NCBI GenBank assembly: GCA_047626725.1
Contig: JBLHSG010000022.1
Location: 5,034-69,033 of the forward strand
Source of the DNA: Ascidiaceihabitans sp034111945
Lineage (GTDB): Bacteria > Pseudomonadota > Alphaproteobacteria > Rhodobacterales > Rhodobacteraceae
DNA: 64,000 bases
Reading direction: 5' to 3'
Shown here: positions 8,991 to 18,328 of the stretch, in pieces
Position numbering within the stretch: position 1 is the stretch's first letter
Layout: every line of letters starts with the position of its first letter
Translations under genes and position numbers: made by a program
The notes under the pieces: generated by a model
The model's input: the letters and a program-made list of their open reading frames with translations, nothing else
Database searches by the model: none
What the model was told of the DNA's origin: nothing

Positions 8991-9932
8991 TCAGTTCGAG
9001 GCGACGCGCGCAGGCAATGGAATGCCTGCATATTCTTCGATCGCGCCGGCCAACCAAGCGTCATAAGCCTCTTGAGAGACAACTTTGACTGTGATTGGCA
9101 TGTAAGCGTGGTCTTTGCCGCACAGTTCTGAACACTGGCCAAAATAGATGCCTTCGCGTTCAGCTGTGAACCATAGTTCCGCCAAACGACCTGGTACCGC
9201 GTCTTGTTTCACGCCGAATGCAGGAATGGTCCACGCGTGGATCACGTCTGCGCCAGTCACCTGAACAACAACGATTTTGTTCACCGGTATAACCACTGCA
9301 GTGTCCGTCGCCAGTAGCCATTCGTTGCGGCTATAGCCTGCGTCAACCAGTTTGGCTTCCATTGCGGCGTCCAGAACTTGTGGGATCACGTCTGCGTCTG
9401 CAGGGCGTGCATCTGTGTCCAACGTCGCGGCGGAGCCCAACAAGTAGCTGTCGAATTCGAACCCGTGGTCCACATATTCATGTGTCCAGTACCATTGGTT
9501 GCCTGTCGCTTTGATCGTCAGGTCAGCCTTTGGGATTTCTTGTTGGTTAAACAGAACCGGCAAGGAATAGGCCCCCAAGAACACCAAAACCACGATTGGG
9601 ACGATCGTCCATGCAATCTCGATTGGGGTGTGGTGCGTAAAGGAGGCTGCCACCGGGTTACGTTTTTTGTTAAAGCGCACGATGCAGTAGATCATCAGGC
9701 CCGTTACAAAGACGCTGATGACTGTGATGATGATCAACAAGAGCCAATCAAGGTTTTGCAAGTCACTTGCGACGGATGTCACGGCTGGCTGAAAACCCAT
9801 TTTACCATCGATAGGCGCGCCTACGATTTCTAGGCCCTCGATTGCGAGGCTGTCTTGGGCCATCGCTGGAAATGCTACGAATGTGGCCATCAAGGCGGCC
9901 AATGACGCGGATTTGGAAACTAGCTTTTTCAT
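8991..9932 (-). CDS. ctaC: cytochrome c oxidase subunit II
   Basis: This 313-residue precursor has a signal peptide (MKKLVSKSASLAALMATFV, cut after about PAMAQ), two membrane helices and a C-terminal cupredoxin domain. CuA ligands are visible in VIHAWTIPAF and GQCSELCGKDHAYMP. It accepts electrons from cytochrome c. The start at 9932 was chosen over a longer open frame (to 9986) because MKKLVSK begins a normal signal peptide. Its divergent neighbour is tldD, and the 202 bases between them should hold both promoters. Confidence 0.96.
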   Translation of the reverse strand: MKKLVSKSASLAALMATFVAFPAMAQDSLAIEGLEIVGAPIDGKMGFQPAVTSVASDLQNLDWLLLIIITVISVFVTGLMIYCIVRFNKKRNPVAASFTHHTPIEIAWTIVPIVVLVFLGAYSLPVLFNQQEIPKADLTIKATGNQWYWTHEYVDHGFEFDSYLLGSAATLDTDARPADADVIPQVLDAAMEAKLVDAGYSRNEWLLATDTAVVIPVNKIVVVQVTGADVIHAWTIPAFGVKQDAVPGRLAELWFTAEREGIYFGQCSELCGKDHAYMPITVKVVSQEAYDAWLAGAIEEYAGIPLPARVASN

Positions 9933-10134
9933 GTATAGTCCTGATCTGGTGATCACTGTTGATGCCGGAGTTGACCTTTTGCACATCGCCGTGCCGGTCG
10001 ACCGTTGTATTCTTGCAGCTTACAATCATATTCTGACTACAAGATAAAGACATTCAGGCGCGGCAAACGGACGCTTTTTGATCTAAATCATTCCAAGCCA
10101 CCCAAACCGGCCCTTAAATTCAGGAAAACCCGTC

Positions 10135-11556
10135 ATGTCAGATGCCCCCTTCGCCCCGTTCGAAACCGATTTGGACCGCGATGCAGCCTTAAAAACACTG
10201 CGCGAGGCGACAGATGGGGCAGATGACGGTGAATTGTTCCTCGAAAGACGCCGCGCAGAGGCGATGATGTTCGATGATGGTCGTTTAAAAACGGCAAGCT
10301 ACAACGCATCCGAGGGATTCGGCCTGCGGGCTGTGCGCGGTGATGTCGCCGGATACGCCCATTCGACCGAACTGTCAGAAGCGGCGCTGAAACGTGCTAC
10401 AGAGACAGCCCGCCTTGCCGTTGGCGCAGGTGGTGGCACATGGGCAGACGCCCCTCAGGCCACAAATACCAAGCTGTACACAGACGAAGACCCGATTGCG
10501 GGCGCAACTTTTCCTGTAAAATTAGAAACGTTGCGCGCGATGGATGATTTCGCCCGTTCCTTGGACAAACGCGTGGTGCAATGCACCGCCAGCATCGCCG
10601 CGTCCTTGCAAGAAGTCGTGATTTTGCGCCCCGAAGGTGGATCAGTCAGTGACATTCGCCCGATGACCCGCGTGAACGTGTCGGTCATCGTCGAACACAA
10701 CGGCCGGCGCGAATCGGGATCAGCGGGCGGCGGCGGGCGCGTGGGCCTTGACGGTTTGATGGATCCGGCGGACTGGCAGGCCAAAACCCGCGAGGCCCTG
10801 CGCATCGCCTTGGTTAACCTTAGTGCCGTTCCTGCCCCTGCGGGCGTTATGGATGTTGTGCTTGGCCCTGGATGGCCCGGAATTTTGCTGCACGAAGCCA
10901 TCGGGCACGGGCTTGAGGGCGATTTTAACCGCAAAGGATCAAGCGCGTTTGCAGGTCTGATGGGCCAGCAAATCGCGGCGCGCGGTGTGACCGTTTTGGA
11001 TGATGGCACAATCCCGGATCGGCGCGGGTCGATCTCTGTTGATGACGAAGGCACGCCATCGGCCAAAAATACCCTGATCGAAGACGGCGTGCTGGTCGGC
11101 TACATGCAAGACCGCCAAAACGCGCGTCTGATGGGCGTTGAACCCACAGGCAACGGACGACGCGAAAGCTATGCGCATACCCCAATGCCGCGCATGACCA
11201 ACACCTACATGCTGGGCGGCGACACCAACCCCGGCGATATCGTGGCAGATTTGAAAGACGGCATTTATGCAGTCGGATTCGGCGGCGGACAGGTCGACAT
11301 CACCAACGGCAAATTTGTGTTCAGCTGCACCGAAGCCTACCGCGTGCGCAACGGCGTTGTCGGCGAAGCAGTCAATGGCGCAACCCTGATCGGCGATGGC
11401 GCAACTGCGCTGAAACAAATCCGCGCGATCGGAAACGACATGGCGCTGGACCCCGGCATGGGCAATTGCGGCAAATCCGGTCAGTGGGTGCCAGTGGGCG
11501 TCGGACAGCCAACGTTAATGATTGGTGGCCTCACAATTGGCGGGTCAGCAACGTAA
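10135..11556 (+). CDS. tldD: TldD family metalloprotease
   Basis: This 473-residue protein matches TldD, the zinc protease subunit that works with TldE/PmbA in peptide maturation and degradation. The metal motif is HEAIGH at residues 253-258 inside LLHEAIGHGLEGDFNRKG; the C-terminal half contains MPRMTNTYMLGG and ends with the glycine-rich PTLMIGGLTIGG. The PmbA partner is not in the window. A purine-rich AGGAAAA precedes the ATG. Confidence 0.95.
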   Translation: MSDAPFAPFETDLDRDAALKTLREATDGADDGELFLERRRAEAMMFDDGRLKTASYNASEGFGLRAVRGDVAGYAHSTELSEAALKRATETARLAVGAGGGTWADAPQATNTKLYTDEDPIAGATFPVKLETLRAMDDFARSLDKRVVQCTASIAASLQEVVILRPEGGSVSDIRPMTRVNVSVIVEHNGRRESGSAGGGGRVGLDGLMDPADWQAKTREALRIALVNLSAVPAPAGVMDVVLGPGWPGILLHEAIGHGLEGDFNRKGSSAFAGLMGQQIAARGVTVLDDGTIPDRRGSISVDDEGTPSAKNTLIEDGVLVGYMQDRQNARLMGVEPTGNGRRESYAHTPMPRMTNTYMLGGDTNPGDIVADLKDGIYAVGFGGGQVDITNGKFVFSCTEAYRVRNGVVGEAVNGATLIGDGATALKQIRAIGNDMALDPGMGNCGKSGQWVPVGVGQPTLMIGGLTIGGSAT

Positions 11557-11671
11557 ACATCGGCATTTCGTACAAATGCGTTCTAAATTCCCCATAAATA
11601 GCGAGGAATTGATTCACGCGTCGTTAACTACTTTGAATTTATATAAGGTATAGCAACGGACGGAGCCACGG

Positions 11672-12811
11672 ATGACTGTCAAAGGAACTACTCCTTCTTC
11701 CACTCACCCCCCACTCCTACCCACCTCGGAAGACGATATATTTCACCGTCTCCGTCTGTTGCGTTCCCGCCGGGTTGGCATTTCGACGTACAAACGTCTG
11801 CTAATTGAACACGGCACGGCGCAAAACGCGTTGGCCGCGCTACCTGAGGTAGCGCGTGCCGCCGGCGTAAAGCGGTATGACATTTGCCCCGTCGCTGACG
11901 TTGAAAAAGAAATCGCCGCTGGCTACGCGCTGGGTGCACGTCTGATTTCACACGGCGATCCCAAATTTCCCGGCACGCTGCTGGATCTGTCAGATTCGCC
12001 ACCCTTTTTGTGGGCTTTGGGTGATATCAGTTTGCTACAACGCCCGATGATCGCACTGGTCGGGGCGCGCAATGCATCCTCGCTTGGGACCCGCATGGCA
12101 AAATCGCTGGCCGCAAATCTAGGCGAAGCAGGATATGTCATCGTGTCCGGCCTTGCCCGCGGCGTTGATGCGGCGGCCCACCATGCAGCGCTTTCTACAG
12201 GCACAATCGCGGTGCAGGCTGGCGGCGTTGATGTGATGTACCCTGCGGAAAACACTGAATTGGCGATGTCCATTGCGTCAAAAGGCCTGCGCCTTAGCGA
12301 AATGCCAATCGGATTGCAGCCAATGGCGCGCCATTTCCCCAACCGCAATCGCATTATTTCCGGTCTGTCGATCGCCACTGTAGTTGTTGAAGCTGCGGCA
12401 AAATCGGGCAGTTTGATCACGGCGCGCGATGCTTTGGATCAAGGTCGTGATGTTTTGGCGGTTCCCGGTCACCCCTTTGATGCGCGGGCGTCGGGCTGCA
12501 ATATGTTGATCCGTGACGGGGCAACGTTGGTGCGTGGTGCCCAAGATGTCATTGATGCGCTTGCCCCCTTGGCCGCACCTGAACAGACCCAAATGGCGCT
12601 TGAACCTGCCCCGAAATCACGTGATTTGCGCGATACGTCCCAGTTGCACATGCAAATTTTGTCGCGCCTTGGCCCCTCCCCCGTGGCCGAGGACCAATTG
12701 ATCCGCGATCTCAAGACAACCTCCGCCGAAGTGACCCCGATCTTGCTTGATCTTGAGCTAGATGGACAGATCGTACGCCATGACGGTGGGCTGCTTGCAC
12801 GGGTCAGTTAA
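11672..12811 (+). CDS. dprA: DNA processing protein DprA
   Basis: This 379-residue protein has the DprA/Smf Rossmann domain: VGARNASSLGTRMA, the GLARGVDAAAHHAAL loop, QAGGVDVMYPAEN and HFPNRNRIISGLS. It is followed by a C-terminal winged-helix domain (about residues 310-379). DprA loads RecA on incoming single-stranded DNA during natural transformation. A purine-rich ACGGAG lies upstream of the ATG. The preceding 115 bases contain an AT-rich stretch (TTGAATTTATATAAGG) that may be part of its promoter. Confidence 0.94.
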   Translation: MTVKGTTPSSTHPPLLPTSEDDIFHRLRLLRSRRVGISTYKRLLIEHGTAQNALAALPEVARAAGVKRYDICPVADVEKEIAAGYALGARLISHGDPKFPGTLLDLSDSPPFLWALGDISLLQRPMIALVGARNASSLGTRMAKSLAANLGEAGYVIVSGLARGVDAAAHHAALSTGTIAVQAGGVDVMYPAENTELAMSIASKGLRLSEMPIGLQPMARHFPNRNRIISGLSIATVVVEAAAKSGSLITARDALDQGRDVLAVPGHPFDARASGCNMLIRDGATLVRGAQDVIDALAPLAAPEQTQMALEPAPKSRDLRDTSQLHMQILSRLGPSPVAEDQLIRDLKTTSAEVTPILLDLELDGQIVRHDGGLLARVS

Positions 12812-12854
12812 CGCCTGAAATCCAAACCAATTTCGCCATCACAAACCACGTGTG

Positions 12855-12883
12855 TTGACATTCCGCACTTGCACACCACATCT
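12855..12883 (+). promoter_or_regulatory. candidate promoter of topA
   Basis: A perfect TTGACA -35 hexamer at 12855-12860 is followed after 17 bases by ACATCT, a poor -10 match. It lies about 50 bases before the topA start and downstream of the dprA stop. The -35 and spacing are good and the -10 is weak, so this is tentative. Confidence 0.3.
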
Positions 12884-12932
12884 TGCGCGGCCATAGACGC
12901 CCAGAATTTCTTCGCAAAAGGTGCCCCAGTAC

Positions 12933-15608
12933 ATGCCAGTCGTTGTTGTTGAATCCCCGGCCAAAGCCAAAACCATCAACAAATATTTGGGCGATAATTA
13001 TACTGTCCTCGCATCCTACGGCCACGTGCGGGATTTGCCGCCCAAAGACGGTTCAGTCGATACTGAAAACGGCTTTGAGATGCTGTGGGAAATTGGCAGC
13101 GACAGCAAAAAACACGTCAAAGCGATCACCGATGCGTTGAAAAACGACAACGAACTGATCCTCGCGACTGACCCGGACCGCGAAGGCGAAGCAATCAGCT
13201 GGCACTTGCAAGAAGCGCTGACAAAACGCAAAGCCATCAACAAAGACACCCCCGTCAGCCGCGTTGTTTTTAACGCGATTACGAAGACTGCCGTCACCGA
13301 AGCGATGAAAAACCCGCGCCAGGTCGACATGCCATTGGTCGAGGCCTATTTGGCCCGCCGCGCGCTAGATTACCTTGTTGGCTTTAACCTATCGCCGGTT
13401 TTGTGGCGCAAATTGCCAGGTGCAAAATCTGCGGGCCGCGTGCAATCGGTTTGCCTGCGCATCCTGACCGAACGCGAGATGGAAATCGAAGCGTTTAAAA
13501 ACCGCGAATACTGGTCTGTCAAAGCGATCCTTTCGACCCCGCGCGGTCAAGAATTTGAAGCGCGCCTAACCGTTTTGGCCGGCAAAAAGCTTGAGCGGTT
13601 TGACATCGAGAATCAGACCCAAGCCGAATTGGCCGAAAGCGCGATCAACAGTCGCGACCTGAAAATTCAGTCGGTTGAGGCCAAACCCGGCTCGCGCAAC
13701 CCGTCACCGCCCTTCATGACGTCGACCCTACAACAAGAAGCCAGCCGCAAATTCGGCATGGGCGCGCGCCAAGCCATGAGCACCGCGCAGCGTTTGTACG
13801 AAGCTGGCCACATCACATACATGCGGACCGATGGCATCGACATGGCCCCCGAGGCCGTCGTGATGGCGCGCGATGCGATCAAAGACCGGTACGGCGCTGA
13901 TTACGTGCCATCCGCCCCGCGCGTTTACAAAAACAAAGCCAAGAACGCCCAAGAAGCGCACGAATGTATTCGTCCGACCGAAATGACCAAGGCCGTTGAT
14001 GACCTAAAAATCATGGATGCCGATCAGCGCAAACTGTATGATCTGATCTGGAAGCGGACGCTGGCCTGTCAAATGGAATCAGCGCGTCTGGAACGTACAA
14101 CAGTCGACATCGGGTCTGATGACGAACAGATCACATTGCGTGCCACCGGTCAGGTTATGTTGTTCGACGGCTTTATGAAAATCTACGAAGAAGGTCGCGA
14201 TGATGTGGTCGTTGATGACGATGACAAACGTCTGCCGCAGATCACTCAGGGTGAAAAAGCTGACAAAAAATCTGTCACCCCAGAACAGCATTTCACCCAA
14301 CCACCGCCGCGCTACACCGAGGCGACATTGGTGAAACGCATGGAAGAATTGGGCATTGGCCGCCCGTCGACCTATGCGTCGGTTGTGACCACGATCCAAG
14401 ACCGCGAGTATGTGCGAAAGGAAAAGAACCGTTTGATTCCAGAGGACAAGGGCCGCTTGGTCATTGCGTTTTTGGAAAACTATTTCCGCAAATACGTCGG
14501 TTATAATTTCACGGCGTCTTTGGAAGAAGAACTGGACGATGTCAGCGCTGGTGATCGCAACTATAAAGATGTGCTGGCGTCATTCTGGAAAGACTTCTCG
14601 GCCTCGATTGCTGAAACATCCGAACTTCGGATCACCGAAGTGCTGGAAAAAATCAACGAAGTGTTGGAACCCCATTTGTTCCCCGCGCTTGAGGGCGGCG
14701 GCGATCCGCGTCTTTGCCCGAACTGTGAAATTGGCCGTTTGTCTATGCGCACGGCCCGGTCCGGCGGCGCGTTTATTGGCTGCTCGAACTACCCTGAATG
14801 CCGCTACACCCGCGCATTTGGTCCTCCCGGTGCCGAAGATAACGGTGGCATTCCACCCGAAGGCAAAGTGTTGGGCGAAGATGCAGGCGACAAGATTTCC
14901 GCATTCAAAGGACGTTTTGGCCCCTACGTGCAGCGCGGCGAAGTCACCGAAGAAAACAAAAAGCCACCACGCCAGTCGATCCCCAAGGATTGGCCACCTG
15001 CCGATGTGGACCTGAAACAAGCGTTAATGTTGTTGTCCCTGCCCCGCGAAATCGGACCACACCCCGAAGATGGCATTATGGTTTGGGCAAATATTGGCCG
15101 CTACGGACCGTACATCAAACACGCCGTGTCGACATCAGAGCGTGGCGGGACCAATGCCAACCTCGAAGGTATCGACGAAGTTTGGACCGTGGGCATGAAC
15201 CGCGCCGCACAATTGCTGGCTGAAAAGATCGCCAGCCGTGGCACCCGTGGGCAACCCGCAGTGCCGATCCGCGAGATGGGCGAGCACCCAGATATGGGTG
15301 GGCCGGTCAACATCATGAAAGGCAAATACGGGCCTTATGTGAAGTGGGAAAAGGTAAACGCGACAGTTCCAAAAGAGATCGAGCCAGAAGACCTAACGAT
15401 TGATCAAGCTGTGATCCTGATCGAGGAAAAGCTGGCGAAGTCACCGGCCAAGCGCAAAGCGGCAACCAAAAAGAAGCCTGCCGCTAAGAAACCAGCGGCC
15501 AAGAAAACCGCTGCGAAAAAAGCGCCCGCCAAAAAAGCTGCGACAGCGAAAAAGCCTGCTGCCAAGAAGCCAGCCGCTAAAAAGGCAGCACCAAAAGCCG
15601 AAGAATAG
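12933..15608 (+). CDS. topA: DNA topoisomerase I with lysine/alanine-rich C-terminal tail
   Basis: This 891-residue type IA topoisomerase relaxes negative supercoils. The Toprim domain starts at once (VVVVESPAKAKTINKYLG) and has the acidic ATDPDREGEAISW motif; the active-site tyrosine is Tyr296 in HITYMRTDG. One C4 zinc-ribbon (CPNC ... CSNYPEC, about 595-623) is followed by further repeat domains. The last 55 or so residues are a histone H1-like tail of KKPAAKK-type repeats. I chose the ATG at 12933 (AAAAGG about 10 bases upstream) over a GTG at 12921, which would add four residues. Confidence 0.96.
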   Translation: MPVVVVESPAKAKTINKYLGDNYTVLASYGHVRDLPPKDGSVDTENGFEMLWEIGSDSKKHVKAITDALKNDNELILATDPDREGEAISWHLQEALTKRKAINKDTPVSRVVFNAITKTAVTEAMKNPRQVDMPLVEAYLARRALDYLVGFNLSPVLWRKLPGAKSAGRVQSVCLRILTEREMEIEAFKNREYWSVKAILSTPRGQEFEARLTVLAGKKLERFDIENQTQAELAESAINSRDLKIQSVEAKPGSRNPSPPFMTSTLQQEASRKFGMGARQAMSTAQRLYEAGHITYMRTDGIDMAPEAVVMARDAIKDRYGADYVPSAPRVYKNKAKNAQEAHECIRPTEMTKAVDDLKIMDADQRKLYDLIWKRTLACQMESARLERTTVDIGSDDEQITLRATGQVMLFDGFMKIYEEGRDDVVVDDDDKRLPQITQGEKADKKSVTPEQHFTQPPPRYTEATLVKRMEELGIGRPSTYASVVTTIQDREYVRKEKNRLIPEDKGRLVIAFLENYFRKYVGYNFTASLEEELDDVSAGDRNYKDVLASFWKDFSASIAETSELRITEVLEKINEVLEPHLFPALEGGGDPRLCPNCEIGRLSMRTARSGGAFIGCSNYPECRYTRAFGPPGAEDNGGIPPEGKVLGEDAGDKISAFKGRFGPYVQRGEVTEENKKPPRQSIPKDWPPADVDLKQALMLLSLPREIGPHPEDGIMVWANIGRYGPYIKHAVSTSERGGTNANLEGIDEVWTVGMNRAAQLLAEKIASRGTRGQPAVPIREMGEHPDMGGPVNIMKGKYGPYVKWEKVNATVPKEIEPEDLTIDQAVILIEEKLAKSPAKRKAATKKKPAAKKPAAKKTAAKKAPAKKAATAKKPAAKKPAAKKAAPKAEE

Positions 15609-15614
15609 TTCGGG

Positions 15615-15641
15615 CGCAGATCGTCAATCAGATGATCTGCG
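15615..15641 (+). terminator. hairpin just after topA
   Basis: A perfect 8-bp stem (CGCAGATC / GATCTGCG) closes an 11-base loop 7 bases after the topA stop. No clear T-run follows, so intrinsic termination is uncertain; it could also protect the 3' end of the mRNA. Confidence 0.45.
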
Positions 15642-15669
15642 GATTTGACGGCCCGATGTCTTGATATTT

Positions 15670-15719
15670 GGGTTAAGAAGACGACTTTGGCCTCACCGGT
15701 TAAAGCGTCTTCTTAATCC
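15670..15719 (+). other. long imperfect hairpin between topA and scoA
   Basis: GGGTTAAGAAGACG pairs with CGTCTTCTTAATCC as a 14-bp stem with one G-T wobble around a 22-base loop. There is no downstream T-run. The hairpin ends 83 bases before the scoA start. It may be a second 3' end for topA, or a leader or operator element of scoAB. Nothing else is recognised in this 194-base gap. Confidence 0.45.
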
Positions 15720-15802
15720 GCGACGCTACGGCATGTCAGTTCATTGACTCTGCCGCAGTGCAGCGTCAAAAACCTTGCAACACCATGTTGGAGGGAGTTT
15801 CC

Positions 15803-16513
15803 ATGAAAAAAGTATTTGGATCAGCAGCCGAGGCCTTGGATGGCCTGTTGCATGATGGAATGTTCATCGCATCAGGCGGATTTGGCCTGTGTGGAATCCC
15901 CGAATTGCTGCTGGACGCAATCAAAGACGCCGGCACCAAAAACCTGACATTTGCTTCGAACAATGCAGGCGTTGATGATTTCGGGATCGGCATTTTGCTG
16001 CAAACCAAGCAGGTCAAAAAGATGATCAGCTCTTATGTTGGTGAAAACGCTGAATTTATGCGTCAGTATCTAAGCGGCGAATTGGAACTGGAATTCAACC
16101 CGCAAGGCACATTGGCCGAACGTATGCGCGCAGGCGGCTGTGGAATTCCCGGCTTTTATACAAAGACCGGCGTTGGCACCGTGATCGCAGATGGCAAAGA
16201 GCACAAAGATTTCACAGACTCTGATGGCAAAACCCAAACCTACATCATGGAAGAAGGCATCGTTGCCGACCTTGCCATCGTGAAGGCATGGAAAGCGGAC
16301 GCGACAGGCAATCTGGTGTTCCGCAAAACTGCGCGCAATTTTAACCCGCCCGCTGCCATGTGCGGCAAAATCTGTGTGGTCGAGGTCGAAGAAATCGTGC
16401 CGACAGGGTCCCTAGACCCCGACAGCATCCACCTGCCCGGCATTTATGTGCACCGCATCATCACAGGCGCACACGAAAAACGCATCGAACAACGTACGGT
16501 AAGGAGCGCATAA
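15803..16513 (+). CDS. scoA: 3-oxoacid CoA-transferase subunit A
   Basis: This 236-residue protein is the alpha subunit of succinyl-CoA:3-ketoacid CoA-transferase, which activates acetoacetate in ketone-body and polyhydroxybutyrate use. It has the N-terminal GMFIASGGFGLCGIPE glycine-rich loop, and the family block GGCGIPGFYTKTGVGT. The start at 15803 follows a strong GGAGGGAG site; a longer frame from 15758 lacks one. Its 3' end contains the AAGGAG site of scoB. Confidence 0.94.
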   Translation: MKKVFGSAAEALDGLLHDGMFIASGGFGLCGIPELLLDAIKDAGTKNLTFASNNAGVDDFGIGILLQTKQVKKMISSYVGENAEFMRQYLSGELELEFNPQGTLAERMRAGGCGIPGFYTKTGVGTVIADGKEHKDFTDSDGKTQTYIMEEGIVADLAIVKAWKADATGNLVFRKTARNFNPPAAMCGKICVVEVEEIVPTGSLDPDSIHLPGIYVHRIITGAHEKRIEQRTVRSA

Positions 16514-16514
16514 T

Positions 16515-17138
16515 ATGTGGGATCGCAATCAAATGGCGGAACGCGCCGCGCAGGAACTTCAGGACGGCTGGTACGTGAACCTTGGCATCGGGATTCCGAC
16601 GCTGGTGTCCAACTACATCCCCGAAGGCATCGAAGTAACGCTGCAATCTGAAAACGGCATGTTGGGCATGGGCCCCTTTCCGATCGAAGGCACCGAGGAC
16701 GCGGACCTGATCAACGCTGGCAAACAGACCATCACCGAACTGCCGCAAACCGCCTATTTCGATAGCGCGCAATCCTTCGGCATGATCCGTGGTGGCAAAA
16801 TCGCTATGGCGATCCTTGGCGCGATGGAAGTTGCTGAAAACGGTGACCTTGCCAACTGGATGATCCCCGGCAAGCTGGTCAAAGGCATGGGCGGTGCCAT
16901 GGATTTGGTCGCAGGCGTCGGCCGTGTGGTTGTGGTTATGGATCACACCAACAAACACGGCGACAGTAAAGTATTGGCGGAATGCACCTTGCCACTGACC
17001 GGTCAAAAGGTCGTCGACCGCATCATCACCAACCTAGGTGTGCTGGATGTCGTGACTGGCGGTCTAAAGATCGTTGAATGCGCAGAAGGTGTAACAGAGG
17101 CCGAATTGCGCGCCGCGACCCAAGCGAAAATCGTCTAA
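16515..17138 (+). CDS. scoB: 3-oxoacid CoA-transferase subunit B
   Basis: This 207-residue beta subunit carries the catalytic glutamate at about residue 46 in SENGMLGMGP, which forms the acyl-CoA anhydride and thioester intermediates. GIGIPTLVSNYIP and KGMGGAMDLVAG are further family signatures. It begins one base after scoA and completes the heteromeric enzyme. A stem-loop follows its stop. Confidence 0.95.
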   Translation: MWDRNQMAERAAQELQDGWYVNLGIGIPTLVSNYIPEGIEVTLQSENGMLGMGPFPIEGTEDADLINAGKQTITELPQTAYFDSAQSFGMIRGGKIAMAILGAMEVAENGDLANWMIPGKLVKGMGGAMDLVAGVGRVVVVMDHTNKHGDSKVLAECTLPLTGQKVVDRIITNLGVLDVVTGGLKIVECAEGVTEAELRAATQAKIV

Positions 17139-17142
17139 AATA

Positions 17143-17180
17143 AAATGACGCGCCGGATCAAAACCCGATCTGGCGCGTCG
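17143..17180 (-). terminator. terminator between convergent scoB and transglycosylase genes
   Basis: GACGCGCCGGATC (17147-17159) pairs with GATCTGGCGCGTC (17167-17179) around a 7-base loop as a 13-bp stem with one wobble. On the minus strand it is followed by ATTTTATTTTAG, a good U-rich tail for the transglycosylase gene. On the plus strand the stem could also stop scoB transcripts, but without a T-run. Confidence 0.75.
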
Positions 17181-17181
17181 A

Positions 17182-17997
17182 CTACTTCATCATTGCGAAC
17201 ACACAGCCGTCGCTGATCAGTTCCGGTGGTGTCAGGCACAAGCCACGCGCCACTTGGAACGCGGCCAGTACTTTGGGCACGTAATCGCGGGTTTCTGCAA
17301 ACGGCGGCACACCTTCGTATTTGCGCACTGATCCTTCGCCTGCATTATATCCAGCCAGCACCAAAATCGGGTCGTTGTCGAATTTCCCCATCAGCCAGTC
17401 CAGATATTTGACGCCACCCGCAATGTTTTGCGCAGCCACTAAGCTGTCCGTGACGCCAAATCGCGAGGCCGTGGCTGGCATCAACTGCATTAACCCTTGG
17501 GCACCCGCCCCACTGACCGCGTCTGCCTTGCCTGCGGATTCGATGGTCATGACCGCCAGAACCAACGCCGGCGACACTTCGGTCCCGATGGTTGATTTCA
17601 AAATATCGATGCCGCGCACACGGGCGATGTCTTGCATGACGGCCAATCGCGGGCTGGCGACTTTGTTGTTCGATCCGGCCAACGCCGACATCGCGACCTG
17701 CAATCGCCCGGCCCCTGCCTGATCCAGGTCAGGCGACACCTTATCCCAGAACCAGTCGTATTTCGCATCAGGGCGACGTGGGGCCGCGGCATTCGCGGTT
17801 GATGTCGGATTGGCGGGCTTTGGCGTTTTGGCCTGTGCCTCAGGATCGATCTGGATGGTGATGCGTTTTGATCCCGCAGCTTTTGGCGGCTTTATCCGTT
17901 TGGCAGAAAAGTCAGGAAACGGCTTTGGCCCCTCAGCATGCGCCGAAAAAGACAGACCCATCGATAAAATGAGGATCATCGTAAATAATTTTCGCAT
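17182..17997 (-). CDS. lytic transglycosylase, SLT domain
   Basis: This 271-residue protein has a signal peptide (MILILSMGLSFSAHA) and a C-terminal SLT lysozyme-like domain. The catalytic glutamate is Glu153 in VMTIESAGKADAVSG, followed by GAQGLMQLMPATASRFGV and LAGYNAGEGSV. It cleaves peptidoglycan glycan strands in the periplasm with 1,6-anhydro ends. The region between signal peptide and domain is proline/lysine-rich. It lies divergent from the tad locus, and such enzymes can open the wall for pilus assembly, but a link here is only positional. Confidence 0.9.
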   Translation of the reverse strand: MRKLFTMILILSMGLSFSAHAEGPKPFPDFSAKRIKPPKAAGSKRITIQIDPEAQAKTPKPANPTSTANAAAPRRPDAKYDWFWDKVSPDLDQAGAGRLQVAMSALAGSNNKVASPRLAVMQDIARVRGIDILKSTIGTEVSPALVLAVMTIESAGKADAVSGAGAQGLMQLMPATASRFGVTDSLVAAQNIAGGVKYLDWLMGKFDNDPILVLAGYNAGEGSVRKYEGVPPFAETRDYVPKVLAAFQVARGLCLTPPELISDGCVFAMMK

Positions 17998-18218
17998 TTT
18001 TGCTGCCCGCTGGTGCGCCGATTGTTCGGCTTTGCCTGTTTTATGGGGTCACTATTGCAGATTTTCAGCGTTTCAACCAGCAAATCGGGCACAGAAGATG
18101 GCGATCCTGCCACATTTGGCGGATTTGCAGAACAGATTAACAACTTGTGAAGATTTATCAGACTTTAAGATCGTTTAAAATCAGCAAGTTAATCGTTAAT
18201 TTTCTACAAACACCGCAA

Positions 18219-18272
18219 AAAGTGCAAAAGCCATATTTGCAGTCAAATTCATGCCTCAATCAAAGTGCAAAA
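18219..18272 (+). repeat. two direct repeats AAAGTGCAAAA upstream of the pilin gene
   Basis: The 11-mer AAAGTGCAAAA occurs at 18219-18229 and again at 18262-18272, 43 bases apart start to start (about four helical turns). The spacing places both copies on the same DNA face, which suits a cooperative regulator. The function is inferred. Confidence 0.5.
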
Positions 18273-18286
18273 CATGTTCATACCAA

Positions 18287-18328
18287 GTCGGACAGGCTCA
18301 ATTGAGAGAGTGAGCCGCTAACGCCGAC
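18287..18328 (+). promoter_or_regulatory. nested hairpin in the pilin leader
   Basis: GTCGG (18287-18291) can pair with CCGAC (18324-18328), and inside it GGCTCA (18295-18300) with TGAGCC (18311-18316). It ends 35 bases before the ribosome-binding site GGAGGG of the pilin gene. It could stabilise an abundant pilin mRNA or be an operator. This is weak evidence from pairing alone. Confidence 0.35.

Noticed and set aside
18177..18199. A CtrA-binding site (TTAA-N7-TTAA) before the pilin gene
   Set aside because: TTAA half-sites occur, but with spacings of 3 and about 10 bases, not 7.
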